The notes under the pieces: model-generated
The model's database searches: none
The model's input: only the letters and a program-made list of their open reading frames with translations
Told to the model about the DNA's origin: nothing
Translations under genes and position numbers: made by a program
Origin: an uncultured Flavobacteriaceae bacterium
GTDB taxonomy: Bacteria; Bacteroidota; Bacteroidia; Flavobacteriales; Flavobacteriaceae
Length of the DNA: 64,000 nucleotides
Reading direction: 5' to 3'
Assembly (NCBI GenBank): GCA_947502495.1
Contig: CANNAC010000002.1
Location: forward strand, 372,001-436,000
Shown: piece after piece, positions 56,223-64,000 of the stretch
Layout: each line of letters opens with the position of its first letter
Position numbering within the stretch: the first letter of the stretch is position 1

Positions 56223-56663
56223 CTAAACCTTCTTAATCACATTCGTAACTATTCCCCAAATAACAAAATCGTTAGCATCGGTAATTCTAATAATAGGGTA
56301 ATTCGGATTTTCTGGTTGTAACCAAAGTCCTTCCTCATCTATTTTTAAACGCTTTACCGTAAATTCACCATCTAACAAACAAACCGCAATTTTATTGTGT
56401 GTTGGTTCTATACTTCGATCTATAACCAATAAATCTTTATCATCTAGTCCTGCTCCAATCATAGATTGCCCGCTAACTTTAGCATAAAACGTAGTTTCCT
56501 TATTTTTTATAAGCTCCCGATCTAGACTTATTCTTTGTTCCTGAAAATCTTCGGTTGGGGCCGGAAAACCAGCAGAAATTCCTGTGTCACAAAAAACAGC
56601 ACCAGAATTTTCAATAACCTCTGGAGTAAAAAACGTTAGGGATTCAGATGTGTGTTGTAGCAT
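56223..56663 (-). CDS. umuD: UmuD-like S24 autoprotease without adjacent umuC
   Basis: The 146-residue protein resembles UmuD, which self-cleaves and then activates the translesion polymerase UmuC. The likely cleavage site is Ala31-Gly32 in ISAGFPAP; the Ser67/Lys104 dyad lies in KVSGQSMIGAG and GEFTVKRL. It has no DNA-binding domain, so it is not LexA. No umuC lies next to it: atpC is downstream and an M61 peptidase upstream. In many Bacteroidota umuDC are adjacent, so the partner may be elsewhere or lost. An 18-bp hairpin shared with radA lies 16 bp before its ATG. Confidence 0.9.
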   Translation of the reverse strand: MLQHTSESLTFFTPEVIENSGAVFCDTGISAGFPAPTEDFQEQRISLDRELIKNKETTFYAKVSGQSMIGAGLDDKDLLVIDRSIEPTHNKIAVCLLDGEFTVKRLKIDEEGLWLQPENPNYPIIRITDANDFVIWGIVTNVIKKV

Positions 56664-56679
56664 AAGGCAACTTGTTTTT

Positions 56680-56697
56680 TTTCCGTGAAAACGGAAA
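56680..56697. repeat. 18-bp hairpin upstream of the umuD-like gene (copy 2 of 2)
   Basis: TTTCCGTGAAAACGGAAA is identical to 42371-42388, in the same position relative to a minus-strand DNA-repair gene. Confidence 0.75.
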
Positions 56698-56763
56698 TCT
56701 ATAATTTATGTTTTAAATATACGTAATTAAAAGGTTTATAATACTTGTCTTTTTATAATATCC

Positions 56764-58581
56764 TTATTTAGCACCTAACCAAGCAGCTCTAGCCTTCTTC
56801 TGATTGGTACGTAACTTTTGTCCTTTGGCTTCTATTGTCGCAATAGAATAGCTAGGATTCGCTACAAAGGTCATGGTTGCTTCCCTTTTATGACCGAAAC
56901 GTTCGTAAACCACTTTAGTCACATCCTTTGGTTTAAAATGCTTTAAAATCGTGTCTAGTTCTAAAGTATCGGAAAGTACATATGCTCCAATTTGAAGAAT
57001 GGTATCTCCATTTTCTAATCCGGCATGATATGCAGACAATCCAATAGTAGTATTGCTAGTAATAACTCCTTTTCTAACCTGTGCACCAAATCCGATTTCA
57101 GAAGTGTCTTGTGTTAGATGCACACCAACCATATCGAATAATCGTTTATAACTTGGCATCCCGCTTTTATGGATATAGTCGTTGAAGAACTGATCTCCAA
57201 AGTCATTTTCTGCATAACTATTTAAAGTCTGCTGTAAATCTTTAATAGTATACGGCTGTTCTACTTTTCCGAAGGTAGTCCACACCAATTGCATATAATC
57301 ATCTAAGTTTAACCCTTTTTCTCTAAGCGATAAGTCTAATGCTAGCCCTAGCATACTTCCGTAGGAATAATAAGAAATAAAAGTGTTGCCTCTATTTACA
57401 GGATCTACCGAACGCGCTGCATCTACAAATGGCGCTTGATAACTCATCTCAATCGGATTAAAAAATTGGCGTCCTGGTGAAGTCCACACATAATTAAAGG
57501 TTCCTGTTAATCCGTTTATATATTCTTCTTCTGGAATTAATCCTGCACGACAAAGCGTTAAATCGTCATAATAACTAGTAAAACCTTCGGCAAACCATAG
57601 TTCACCACTCATGTTTGCTTCTTCAAAATCAAAAGGTTCTAAAGATTGCGGACGAATACGTTCGACATTCCAACAATGAAAAAATTCATGAGAAACCGTA
57701 CCTATATTTCCTTCTAAACCACCATTTCCTAAAGATCGTGTACTAGTTACAACCGTTGAATTTCGATGTTCCATACCATCACCGGAAGCATTAGGTATAT
57801 AACATGCTAAAAACGAATACGCACCATAATCGAATTGTGGTAACTCGCCAAAAACGGCTTTTTGTTGTAGTACGGTTTTCTTTACTTTTTCAAAATACGT
57901 ATCCAGTTCTGCTTCGGTACCATTATGATGCAATACAAAATTAATGGTTTGTCCGTCTACCTCAAAAGAACGTGTGCTATGGTCACTTATTTCTGTTGGG
58001 CTATCCATAAAATACTGTAAGTCCTTAGCGAAATAGGTGTTTCCTTGCAGGTGTTTTAATTGTGTAGCGACTTTCCAATTTAAATCTTCACGCACATTAA
58101 AAGTGACTTCCAATCCTTGATTAGCCAAGCTAGGTGCATACATAAATGTTGCTGGAATATTAAGATGTGCGTGCGTTTCATCTATTTGTGCGTAGGTTCC
58201 GCCACCGCGATTCGCAAATAAAGTATAGCTTAGTTTAATGGTACCATCGTGTCCGGAGATATTCCAAGAATATGGATCTGGACGCTCTATTTCTAAAGGG
58301 TTTCCTTTTCCATCGGTAGCTTTTACCTGATATGCATTTTTCATAAACTCATGCAAAGCATAACGACCAGGTGATGTTCTACTCATTCTCACTTCGGTAT
58401 CACCAGCTTTTAAATCCCTAAAAACAGCTTCTATATGTGCCTCATGATGCGCTGCATTTTCAAAGGAAATAGCATAGCTTGTGGATACTTCTGGATTAGA
58501 AAATATATTTTCACTAACGGTTTGTGCTTCCGCGAAAGCGAATGTAAAAACAAGCATTACGAGGAATAGAACTTTTTTCAT
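56764..58581 (-). CDS. M61 family metallopeptidase with PDZ domain
   Basis: The 605-residue protein has a signal peptide (FLVMLVFTFAFAEAQ), the N-terminal beta domain of glycyl aminopeptidases (HEAHIEAVFRDLKAGDTEVRMSRTSPGRYALHEF), and a thermolysin-like domain with the zinc motif HEFFH at 298-302 plus the downstream Glu in LWFAEGFTSYYDD. A C-terminal PDZ domain follows (GVITSNTTIGLSAYHAGLENGDTILQIG). It should be a periplasmic or exported peptidase with a preference for small N-terminal residues. It is a single gene. Confidence 0.95.
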   Translation of the reverse strand: MKKVLFLVMLVFTFAFAEAQTVSENIFSNPEVSTSYAISFENAAHHEAHIEAVFRDLKAGDTEVRMSRTSPGRYALHEFMKNAYQVKATDGKGNPLEIERPDPYSWNISGHDGTIKLSYTLFANRGGGTYAQIDETHAHLNIPATFMYAPSLANQGLEVTFNVREDLNWKVATQLKHLQGNTYFAKDLQYFMDSPTEISDHSTRSFEVDGQTINFVLHHNGTEAELDTYFEKVKKTVLQQKAVFGELPQFDYGAYSFLACYIPNASGDGMEHRNSTVVTSTRSLGNGGLEGNIGTVSHEFFHCWNVERIRPQSLEPFDFEEANMSGELWFAEGFTSYYDDLTLCRAGLIPEEEYINGLTGTFNYVWTSPGRQFFNPIEMSYQAPFVDAARSVDPVNRGNTFISYYSYGSMLGLALDLSLREKGLNLDDYMQLVWTTFGKVEQPYTIKDLQQTLNSYAENDFGDQFFNDYIHKSGMPSYKRLFDMVGVHLTQDTSEIGFGAQVRKGVITSNTTIGLSAYHAGLENGDTILQIGAYVLSDTLELDTILKHFKPKDVTKVVYERFGHKREATMTFVANPSYSIATIEAKGQKLRTNQKKARAAWLGAK

Positions 58582-58666
58582 AAGGAATAATTTAAAGCTC
58601 GAAGATAGTATTTTTAGTCTTCTTTAATAAAACATTCTAAAACATAAAGAATATAATAGTTATAAT

Positions 58667-58674
58667 TATATTTG
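58667..58674 (+). promoter_or_regulatory. Putative -7 box directly before the 58679 start (leaderless candidate)
   Basis: TATATTTG matches TAnnTTTG and is followed by ATTT and then the ATG. The 4-bp spacing equals that at panD. Confidence 0.38.
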
Positions 58675-58678
58675 ATTT

Positions 58679-59206
58679 ATGAATTCACAAATTAAACACC
58701 TTAAAAAGGTACCTGTTTGGAAAACTATTCTAGGAATTATAATTGCACTTTTAAGTCTTTATTTTGTCTTTTCAGGAGTTCTTTTTGGTATTGTTCCAAT
58801 TGCTTATAGTGTCTTGTTATTACAAACTAAAGGAACAGAAATCAACCTAGAAAATAAAACTTATAGAAAAATATACGCTATCTTAGGTTTAAGTTTTGGA
58901 AAATGGCAACCATTGCCAGAAACAGAATACGTTTCCATATTTGCTACAACAGAAACAACAAAAGTTTGGGCAAGTTCTGCAAATGCTAATGTAAAAGATG
59001 ATATCTATATGATTAACATTTTCCATAACACCAATCAAAAAATTGAGGTCTGTACTGCCTATTCTCGCAAAGAAGCTTTTGATATTGGTTCTAATATTGC
59101 GTATGCTTTAAACATTGATTTGCTCGATGCCACAGAAAACAGAAACTTTAAATGGATGAATAGAGACCTATATATAAAAACTGGAAAAACGGTTTATGTA
59201 GATTAA
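58679..59206 (+). CDS. Membrane protein of unknown function
   Basis: The 175-residue protein has a short basic N-terminus, one or two membrane segments (about 15-50) and a soluble remainder with a bacterial PH-like feel (TEINLENKTYRKIYAILGLSFGKWQPLPETEYVSIF). I do not recognise the family with confidence. It lies 30 bp before the DUF2007 gene, so the two are probably co-transcribed. The start is followed immediately by good coding sequence and preceded by a -7 box. Confidence 0.78.
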   Translation: MNSQIKHLKKVPVWKTILGIIIALLSLYFVFSGVLFGIVPIAYSVLLLQTKGTEINLENKTYRKIYAILGLSFGKWQPLPETEYVSIFATTETTKVWASSANANVKDDIYMINIFHNTNQKIEVCTAYSRKEAFDIGSNIAYALNIDLLDATENRNFKWMNRDLYIKTGKTVYVD

Positions 59207-59236
59207 ATTTAAAGGGTTTAATTTCCACAGAAAAAA

Positions 59237-59650
59237 ATGAGCGACATATTTAAAACCATAGCAAAATACCAATACTCTACAGAAGCGCAAATAATAAAAG
59301 GACGTTTAGAATCGGAAGGTATTCCTGTGTTTTTAAGTGATAATTTCACCATTGAAACCGATCCTTTGGTAAGTAACGCTATTGGTGGAATAAAACTAAA
59401 AGTATATGTTGAAGATGCACTTCAAGCACAACATATTCTGGATACCATTCAAAAGTATTCTGTAGATGATGACGGCAATGCGATAAAATGTACAAACTGT
59501 AACAGTAATCATATCGCTATGGTTTCTACGATTACCGATTTTAAATCCTTCTTTTCTTTTCTGGTAGGCTTCCTTTTTGGTACGCTTCCGTTTTACACCA
59601 AAGACAAATATAAATGTGAAGATTGTAATACCGAATTCGATATTAAATAA
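59237..59650 (+). CDS. DUF2007 protein with membrane hairpin and zinc ribbon
   Basis: The first 70 residues are DUF2007 (IAKYQYSTEAQIIKGRLESEGIPVFL, then VYVEDALQAQHILDTI), a ferredoxin-like putative signal-transducing domain. Then comes Cys85-x2-Cys88, a hydrophobic stretch at 104-120, and Cys127-x2-Cys130, which together could close one zinc ribbon. The order is unusual because the zinc knuckles flank the hydrophobic part. Function unknown. It is preceded at 30 bp by a membrane-protein gene. Confidence 0.85.
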   Translation: MSDIFKTIAKYQYSTEAQIIKGRLESEGIPVFLSDNFTIETDPLVSNAIGGIKLKVYVEDALQAQHILDTIQKYSVDDDGNAIKCTNCNSNHIAMVSTITDFKSFFSFLVGFLFGTLPFYTKDKYKCEDCNTEFDIK

Positions 59651-59830
59651 TATTCTGTAACAAATCTATCCAATATGCTACATATATATATGTGCGTATA
59701 CTATTGGAAGCTTCCAGTATGCAAAACATAAAAGAAGCGTACCTACATTTCTATGCTTCTATCTAAATAAAATTGTAAGGCACCTATAAAGGTCTTATAT
59801 TTCAAACTTAATCTTTAATCTCTACTCACT
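59651..59830. promoter_or_regulatory. 180-bp intergenic region with long inverted repeat
   Basis: It contains the perfect palindrome TGGAAGCTTCCA at 59705-59716. The flanks extend the symmetry, GCGTATACT on the left against AGTATGC on the right, with a small bulge. It lies upstream of the NfeD-flotillin operon. No T run follows, so it may be an operator or a hairpin in the leader rather than a terminator. Confidence 0.4.
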
Positions 59831-60457
59831 ATGGAATGGTTTTCTGCTTTAGATTCTTTTGCGCAATTCTTTTGGATTATTGCAGGTATTGGATCCTTGG
59901 TATTCACTTTTATCATCATAACTACTTTTACAGGTGTGGATGGTGGTGATGACTTTGACGATATAGAGGATTTGGATTCTGGTATAGAATTTCAATTTAT
60001 CACTTTCAAGAATCTAGTTGGATTTTTTACCATTTTTGGTTGGATAGGTATTGCATGTATCAATGCAGGATTTTCAAAACCTATAACTGTAATTACTGCT
60101 CTAGGTTGCGGTTTACTTATGATGGCAATTATGGCTACCATGTTTTATTCCATGAAAAAATTAACAGATAGCGGTACTTTAGATTATAAAAATGCCATCA
60201 ACACCATTGGTGAAGTGTATTTAACTATTGGTGCAAACCGAACCAGAATGGGAAAAGTAAGCGTAAGAGTACAAGGTACTTTACGAGAACTAGAAGCACT
60301 TTCCGATTCTTTTACCGATTTAAAATCCGGAACACTTATTCAAGTTGTAGATGTCACTAGCAATGGTATCTTAATAGTAAACGAAACTAAAAAACCCATA
60401 GAACCAATTAAACAAGAAACATATGAGCAACTACCTTCTAACACAGGAAGCCTTTAA
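59831..60457 (+). CDS. NfeD-like membrane protein
   Basis: The 208-residue protein has an N-terminal membrane segment, an acidic loop (DGGDDFDDIEDLDSG), two further membrane segments (about 55-110), and a C-terminal OB-fold-like domain from about 130 (NTIGEVYLTIGANRTRMGKVSVRVQGTLREL). This is the layout of NfeD partners of flotillins. Its last 35 bp overlap the flotillin gene, so the two are translationally coupled and probably form one membrane-microdomain complex. Confidence 0.87.
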   Translation: MEWFSALDSFAQFFWIIAGIGSLVFTFIIITTFTGVDGGDDFDDIEDLDSGIEFQFITFKNLVGFFTIFGWIGIACINAGFSKPITVITALGCGLLMMAIMATMFYSMKKLTDSGTLDYKNAINTIGEVYLTIGANRTRMGKVSVRVQGTLRELEALSDSFTDLKSGTLIQVVDVTSNGILIVNETKKPIEPIKQETYEQLPSNTGSL

Positions 60458-61844
60458 TTTAGGATTTCCTATTGCTGTAATTTTTGCAGTATTATTTATT
60501 TTTATCTTTTTTATTATTTTAGTAAAACGCTATAAACGCTGTCCTTCCGACAGAATTCTAGTAGTTTACGGTAAAGTTGGTGGCGGACAATCGGCAAAAT
60601 GTATTCATGGTGGCGCCGCTTTTATTTATCCGGTAATTCAAGATTATCAATTTCTAGATTTAACACCTATCTCTATTGAGGTGAATCTAGTGAACGCATT
60701 ATCTAAACAAAACATTCGTGTAAATGTACCATCTCGTTTTACGATTGGTGTTTCTACAGAACCTGGAATTATGCAAAATGCTGCGGAAAGACTTTTAGGT
60801 TTAAATCAAGATAGCATTCAAGAACTAGCACAAGAAATCATTTTTGGTCAGTTGCGTTTAGTAGTTGCTTCTATGGATATTGAAGAAATCAATAACGATA
60901 GAGATAAGTTTTTAACCAACATTTCACAAAGTGTAGAATCGGAACTTAAAAAAGTAGGTCTGAAACTAATCAACGTAAACATTACAGATATTGTTGATGA
61001 GTCTGGATATATTGAAGCATTAGGAAAAGAAGCTGCTGCACATGCCATTAACGCCGCTAGAAAATCGGTAGCCGAAAAAACCAGAGATGGATCTATTGGG
61101 GAAGCAAATGCTGTACAAGATGAAAGAACGCAAGTAGCTGCTGCAAATGCACAAGCTGTGGAAGGAGAAAATACAGCAAAAATTGCCGTTGCTAATTCCG
61201 ATTCTTTACGTCGTCAAAGGGAAGCAGAAGCAGAACGTGTAGCGATTGCATCCGAAAAAGTACAAACAGCAAAAGCGTTACAAGAATCATATGCTGCTGA
61301 AAAAGAAGCAGAAACAGCGAGAGCAGATAGAGAACGTTCTTCTCAAGAAGCAGATATTATTGTACCTGCAGAAATTGATAAACGCAAAGTAGAAATTGAT
61401 GCCGAAGCAGAAGCAGAACAAATTAGAAGAAGAGCAAAAGGGGAAGCAGATGCAATCCTTTTTAAAGCACAAGCCGAAGCACAAGGTCAGTTTGAAATAC
61501 TAACCAAACAAGCTGCTGGTATGGAGCAAATAGTAAAAGCTGCAGGTAATAATTCTAAAGATGCTGTACTTTTATTAATTGCAGATAAATTACCAGAATT
61601 AGTAAAAATGCAATCCGAAGCAATCAAAAATATTAAGATTGATAAAGTTACGGTTTGGGAAAACGGAGGTAATAAAGATGGAAAATCTTCTACCGCTAAT
61701 TTCCTTTCCGGAATGTATAAATCGGTACCACCTTTACAGGAAATGTTTAATATGGCTGGAATGGAATTACCAGAATATTTAAAAGGTAAAGATCCTAAAG
61801 CAGACGGAACTTCTGCGGAAGTCATTGAAGACAAACCAGAATAA
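60423..61844 (+). CDS. Flotillin-family SPFH protein
   Basis: The 473-residue protein has one N-terminal membrane segment (about 16-34), an SPFH domain (RILVVYGKVGGGQSAKCIHGGAAFIYPVIQDYQFLDLTPISIEV), a long Ala/Glu/Gln-rich coiled coil (about 205-350) and a C-terminal region with GMEQIVKAAGNNSKDAVLLLIADKLPEL. Flotillins oligomerise at the inner membrane and organise protein clusters. It overlaps the nfeD-like gene by 35 bp. It is close to YuaG/FloT in layout. A terminator follows at 61863. Confidence 0.95.
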   Translation: MSNYLLTQEAFNLGFPIAVIFAVLFIFIFFIILVKRYKRCPSDRILVVYGKVGGGQSAKCIHGGAAFIYPVIQDYQFLDLTPISIEVNLVNALSKQNIRVNVPSRFTIGVSTEPGIMQNAAERLLGLNQDSIQELAQEIIFGQLRLVVASMDIEEINNDRDKFLTNISQSVESELKKVGLKLINVNITDIVDESGYIEALGKEAAAHAINAARKSVAEKTRDGSIGEANAVQDERTQVAAANAQAVEGENTAKIAVANSDSLRRQREAEAERVAIASEKVQTAKALQESYAAEKEAETARADRERSSQEADIIVPAEIDKRKVEIDAEAEAEQIRRRAKGEADAILFKAQAEAQGQFEILTKQAAGMEQIVKAAGNNSKDAVLLLIADKLPELVKMQSEAIKNIKIDKVTVWENGGNKDGKSSTANFLSGMYKSVPPLQEMFNMAGMELPEYLKGKDPKADGTSAEVIEDKPE

Positions 61845-61862
61845 TAAAAACCACTAGTTTTA

Positions 61863-61890
61863 AAAATCCGCTTTTATAGCGGATTTTTTT
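61863..61890 (+). terminator. Terminator of the NfeD-flotillin operon
   Basis: The stem AAAATCCGCT (61863-61872) / AGCGGATTTT (61878-61887) with a five-base loop ends in a T run. Confidence 0.88.
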
Positions 61891-61941
61891 ATGCCCTACT
61901 ATTTTCAATTAATGCCTATATTTACATAAACCCTATTTTTC

Positions 61942-62907
61942 ATGAAGACGCTACTAAAACTATTAAGTATTATCCTATTATTAGCAACTGCAACGATTTC
62001 CGCACAACAAGACCCAGAAATATTTGAGAAATTTGAATCCAAATTCTATACCATGGATGGCTATCAAATTAATGTAGAAGTTTTAGGTTCTGGAGATCCT
62101 ATTTTCTTTCTTCCTGGCGGACCAGGAAACTCGCACGATTATATGCAAGGAAACTTTGGGCAATACTACAAAACCAATACGGTAGTATTTTTCGATTGGT
62201 TAGGTCGCGGTAAAAGTGATGATGCAAAAAATGCTTCTGAGTATTCTGTAGAAGCAGATGTAGCACTTATAGAGAAACTTCGAATCCTTTTAAAATATGA
62301 TAAAATATCACTAGTTGGCCATTCGTACGGAACCGTTCCTGCGCAAGCATACGCCATAAAATATAAAGATAATGTAGATAAAATGGTATTGATAAACGGT
62401 TTTCATTCTGGTGCGATGTGGCAAGCCAATTGCGATAGTTACAACCATTATGCAAAAACCCATTTTCCTGAAAAATGGAAACAAGTAGATTCGCTTCGTG
62501 CTTTGGGATATATATCTAGTCAAGAACCACTAAAAACCGTGTATGGCAACTTTCCAACCAAATACATTTACTATCACAATACCAGCTTAAAGCAAAATGC
62601 ACCAAAATATAAACATAGAGGTTGGGCAAATGATGTGTATACTACTATTATTGGGAGCGATGGCGATTTTGATGTTTCTGGAAGTATGATTAACCAAGAT
62701 TACAGACAACAATTAAAAGATGTAAAAGCGAAAACACTTATTGTTGCAGGACGTTATGATGGTGTTTCTACTCCAGAATTTGCGGTACAATACAAAACCT
62801 TTATGCCACAAGCGCAATTTGAAATGTTTGAGCAAAGCGGACATAATCCGTATTTAGAAGAACCAGAGAAATTTTTCAAGCTGTTTACCAATTTTATGAA
62901 GGAATAA
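61942..62907 (+). CDS. Secreted alpha/beta hydrolase (proline iminopeptidase-like)
   Basis: The 321-residue protein has a signal peptide (LLKLLSIILLLATATISAQ) and an intact catalytic set: oxyanion loop FLPGGPGNSHDYM, nucleophile Ser128 in VGHSYG, Asp in VAGRYDGVSTPE and His in EQSGHNPYLEEPE. The PGGPG loop and overall layout resemble S33 peptidases (proline iminopeptidase), but many such proteins are esterases. It is convergent with the MocR-like gene, whose stop is 22 bp beyond its own. A single-gene unit. Confidence 0.9.
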   Translation: MKTLLKLLSIILLLATATISAQQDPEIFEKFESKFYTMDGYQINVEVLGSGDPIFFLPGGPGNSHDYMQGNFGQYYKTNTVVFFDWLGRGKSDDAKNASEYSVEADVALIEKLRILLKYDKISLVGHSYGTVPAQAYAIKYKDNVDKMVLINGFHSGAMWQANCDSYNHYAKTHFPEKWKQVDSLRALGYISSQEPLKTVYGNFPTKYIYYHNTSLKQNAPKYKHRGWANDVYTTIIGSDGDFDVSGSMINQDYRQQLKDVKAKTLIVAGRYDGVSTPEFAVQYKTFMPQAQFEMFEQSGHNPYLEEPEKFFKLFTNFMKE

Positions 62908-62929
62908 AACAGCGTATCAAAAAAAGAAC

Positions 62930-64000
62930 TTAGTGAATATGCTGCACTACTTGATCCAAAGATTGCTTTAGAATTTGAATAACAATTTCGATTTCTTCCT
63001 CGTTTAAATGTCCGAAACCTAAACGTATCGCACAAATATTTTTGTTTTGATACAGTATCGTTTTGGGTAAAACCAAATCGTTTGCTTTTGCTTTTTCGGC
63101 AAGTTGAACAAGGGATATTCCAGGTGTAAAACACAACCAAACGGCTAAACCTCCTGCAGGAACTTGCCAAGTGGCATGCGCTTTAAAATGTGTTTCTAAG
63201 CAGCCACATAAATAATCTCGTCGTTGCTTGTATACCGTAATGTTCTTTTTAATTAATCGATGTATTTCGCCTTCATCAATAAGCTCGGTAAGTATTTGTT
63301 TCTGAATTAAATCGCCTTGCTTATCGAGTATTTGCAAATAGTTTTTGGCTTCCTTAATAATATTTTCAGGAGCTACTACAAATCCGATTTGAAAACTAGG
63401 AAAAAAAGATTGGCCTAATCGTCCTAAATAAATAACAACACCTTCACTATCTGCACTTGCCATTGGTAACATCGCAGAACCGTCAAACTGAAAATCATAA
63501 TCAAAATCATCTTCTATAATCGCAAATTTATAGGCTTTTGCTAATTGTAATAACTTTAAACGTCGTTCGGCAGTAAGCGTTACTGCTGTTGGATATTGCC
63601 GATGTGCACAAACATAAACACAACGAATACTTCCTTTCGTGAAGTTTTGTTCTATAAAATCCACATTCATGCCATGCGCATCTACAGGAATGGTTTTTAT
63701 ATTCGCTCCTGCCTGTTGAAAAATCATATTCGATTTATAGTGGCTCAAATCACCAACAAGAACCACATCATTTTTTTGAATGAGAAGCTGCGATACAATA
63801 TATAAACTCATTTCGGTACTTCGCGTACTCACAATATTATTCGGTTTGATATAAAAACCGCGTGTAGCATTTAAATAATTACACAACTGTTTGCTAAAAG
63901 TAGTATAGGATTGCTCTTGCCTTTGATTCCATTTTGAAATTAAAGAGGCGCGTTTCATAGAAGCACTATACCAACGTGAAAACTGGTGTGTAGGATGTAA
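62930..64000 (-). CDS. MocR/PdxR-type regulator, C-terminal part, PLP-lysine replaced
   Basis: The frame enters from the right edge and stops at 62930, giving about 356 residues of the aminotransferase-fold part; the N-terminal GntR-type DNA-binding domain would lie beyond the window. Family landmarks are VSTRSTEMSLYIVSQLLIQKNDVVLVGD, VCAHRQYPTAVTLTAERRL, IIEDDFDYDFQFDG and LRLGFGHLNEEEI-like end (IRLGFGHLNEEEI). The lysine that holds PLP, normally in FSKTLFP, is absent: LGRLGQSFFPSFQIG has Gln, codon 63410-63412. The protein may bind PLP non-covalently or a different ligand. Confidence 0.88.
   Translation of the reverse strand, partial: LHPTHQFSRWYSASMKRASLISKWNQRQEQSYTTFSKQLCNYLNATRGFYIKPNNIVSTRSTEMSLYIVSQLLIQKNDVVLVGDLSHYKSNMIFQQAGANIKTIPVDAHGMNVDFIEQNFTKGSIRCVYVCAHRQYPTAVTLTAERRLKLLQLAKAYKFAIIEDDFDYDFQFDGSAMLPMASADSEGVVIYLGRLGQSFFPSFQIGFVVAPENIIKEAKNYLQILDKQGDLIQKQILTELIDEGEIHRLIKKNITVYKQRRDYLCGCLETHFKAHATWQVPAGGLAVWLCFTPGISLVQLAEKAKANDLVLPKTILYQNKNICAIRLGFGHLNEEEIEIVIQILKQSLDQVVQHIH

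Overview
The window is a gene-dense, low-GC stretch of chromosome from a Bacteroidota member, almost certainly a flavobacterium (family Flavobacteriaceae). The evidence is lineage-typical content: three TonB-dependent receptors with N-terminal carboxypeptidase-like domains, DUF4270, DUF5689 and DUF5916 proteins, a type IX secretion C-terminal signal, -7 promoter boxes of the TAnnTTTG form, few Shine-Dalgarno sequences, and a structured intergenic RNA resembling the Flavo-1 family. I see no rRNA, tRNA, insertion sequence, prophage or CRISPR array.

Layout. 1-4170: start of an exported DUF5916-type protein, divergent from a histidine kinase / OmpR-type regulator pair and a secreted coiled-coil protein; the divergent region carries two sets of TTAA half-sites spaced exactly 11 bp. 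4290-12850: HflX, then a nuclease locus (two paralogous endonuclease/exonuclease/phosphatase proteins flanking a TonB receptor and a DUF5689 lipoprotein). 13060-24140: a second TonB receptor, then a minus-strand run with phosphoglucose isomerase, an M23 peptidase and enzymes of tryptophan and tyrosine breakdown (tryptophan 2,3-dioxygenase, 4-hydroxyphenylpyruvate dioxygenase, homogentisate dioxygenase). 24320-28350: a patatin/outer-membrane-barrel protein and UvrC. 28480-31320: a RimB-like retropepsin, RimK-like ATP-grasp ligase, aspartoacylase-like peptidase and 5-formyl-THF cyclo-ligase in one operon. 31300-45100: LspA, a small adhesin-like protein, DksA-like protein, IleRS, a 1338-residue T9SS cargo, RadA, an esterase-like protein lacking its serine, PanD and PanC. 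45290-56125: a truncated glycogen-synthase-like protein, a DUF4270 lipoprotein and GlmS; a TonB receptor with an SGNH lipoprotein; AtpD and AtpC. 56220-64000: an orphan UmuD-like protein, an M61 peptidase, a DUF2007 protein, an NfeD-flotillin pair, an alpha/beta hydrolase and a partial MocR-type regulator.

Most of the window is housekeeping or typical of the lineage. The items most worth following are the 11-bp-phased operator arrays at the two-component system, the Flavo-1-like RNA beside hpd, the retropepsin/ATP-grasp/aspartoacylase operon, and three proteins that have lost hallmark catalytic residues (esterase-like Ser to Gly, glycogen-synthase-like protein without its substrate loop or second domain, MocR-like Lys to Gln). 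No single locus is clearly a new defence or mobile system.
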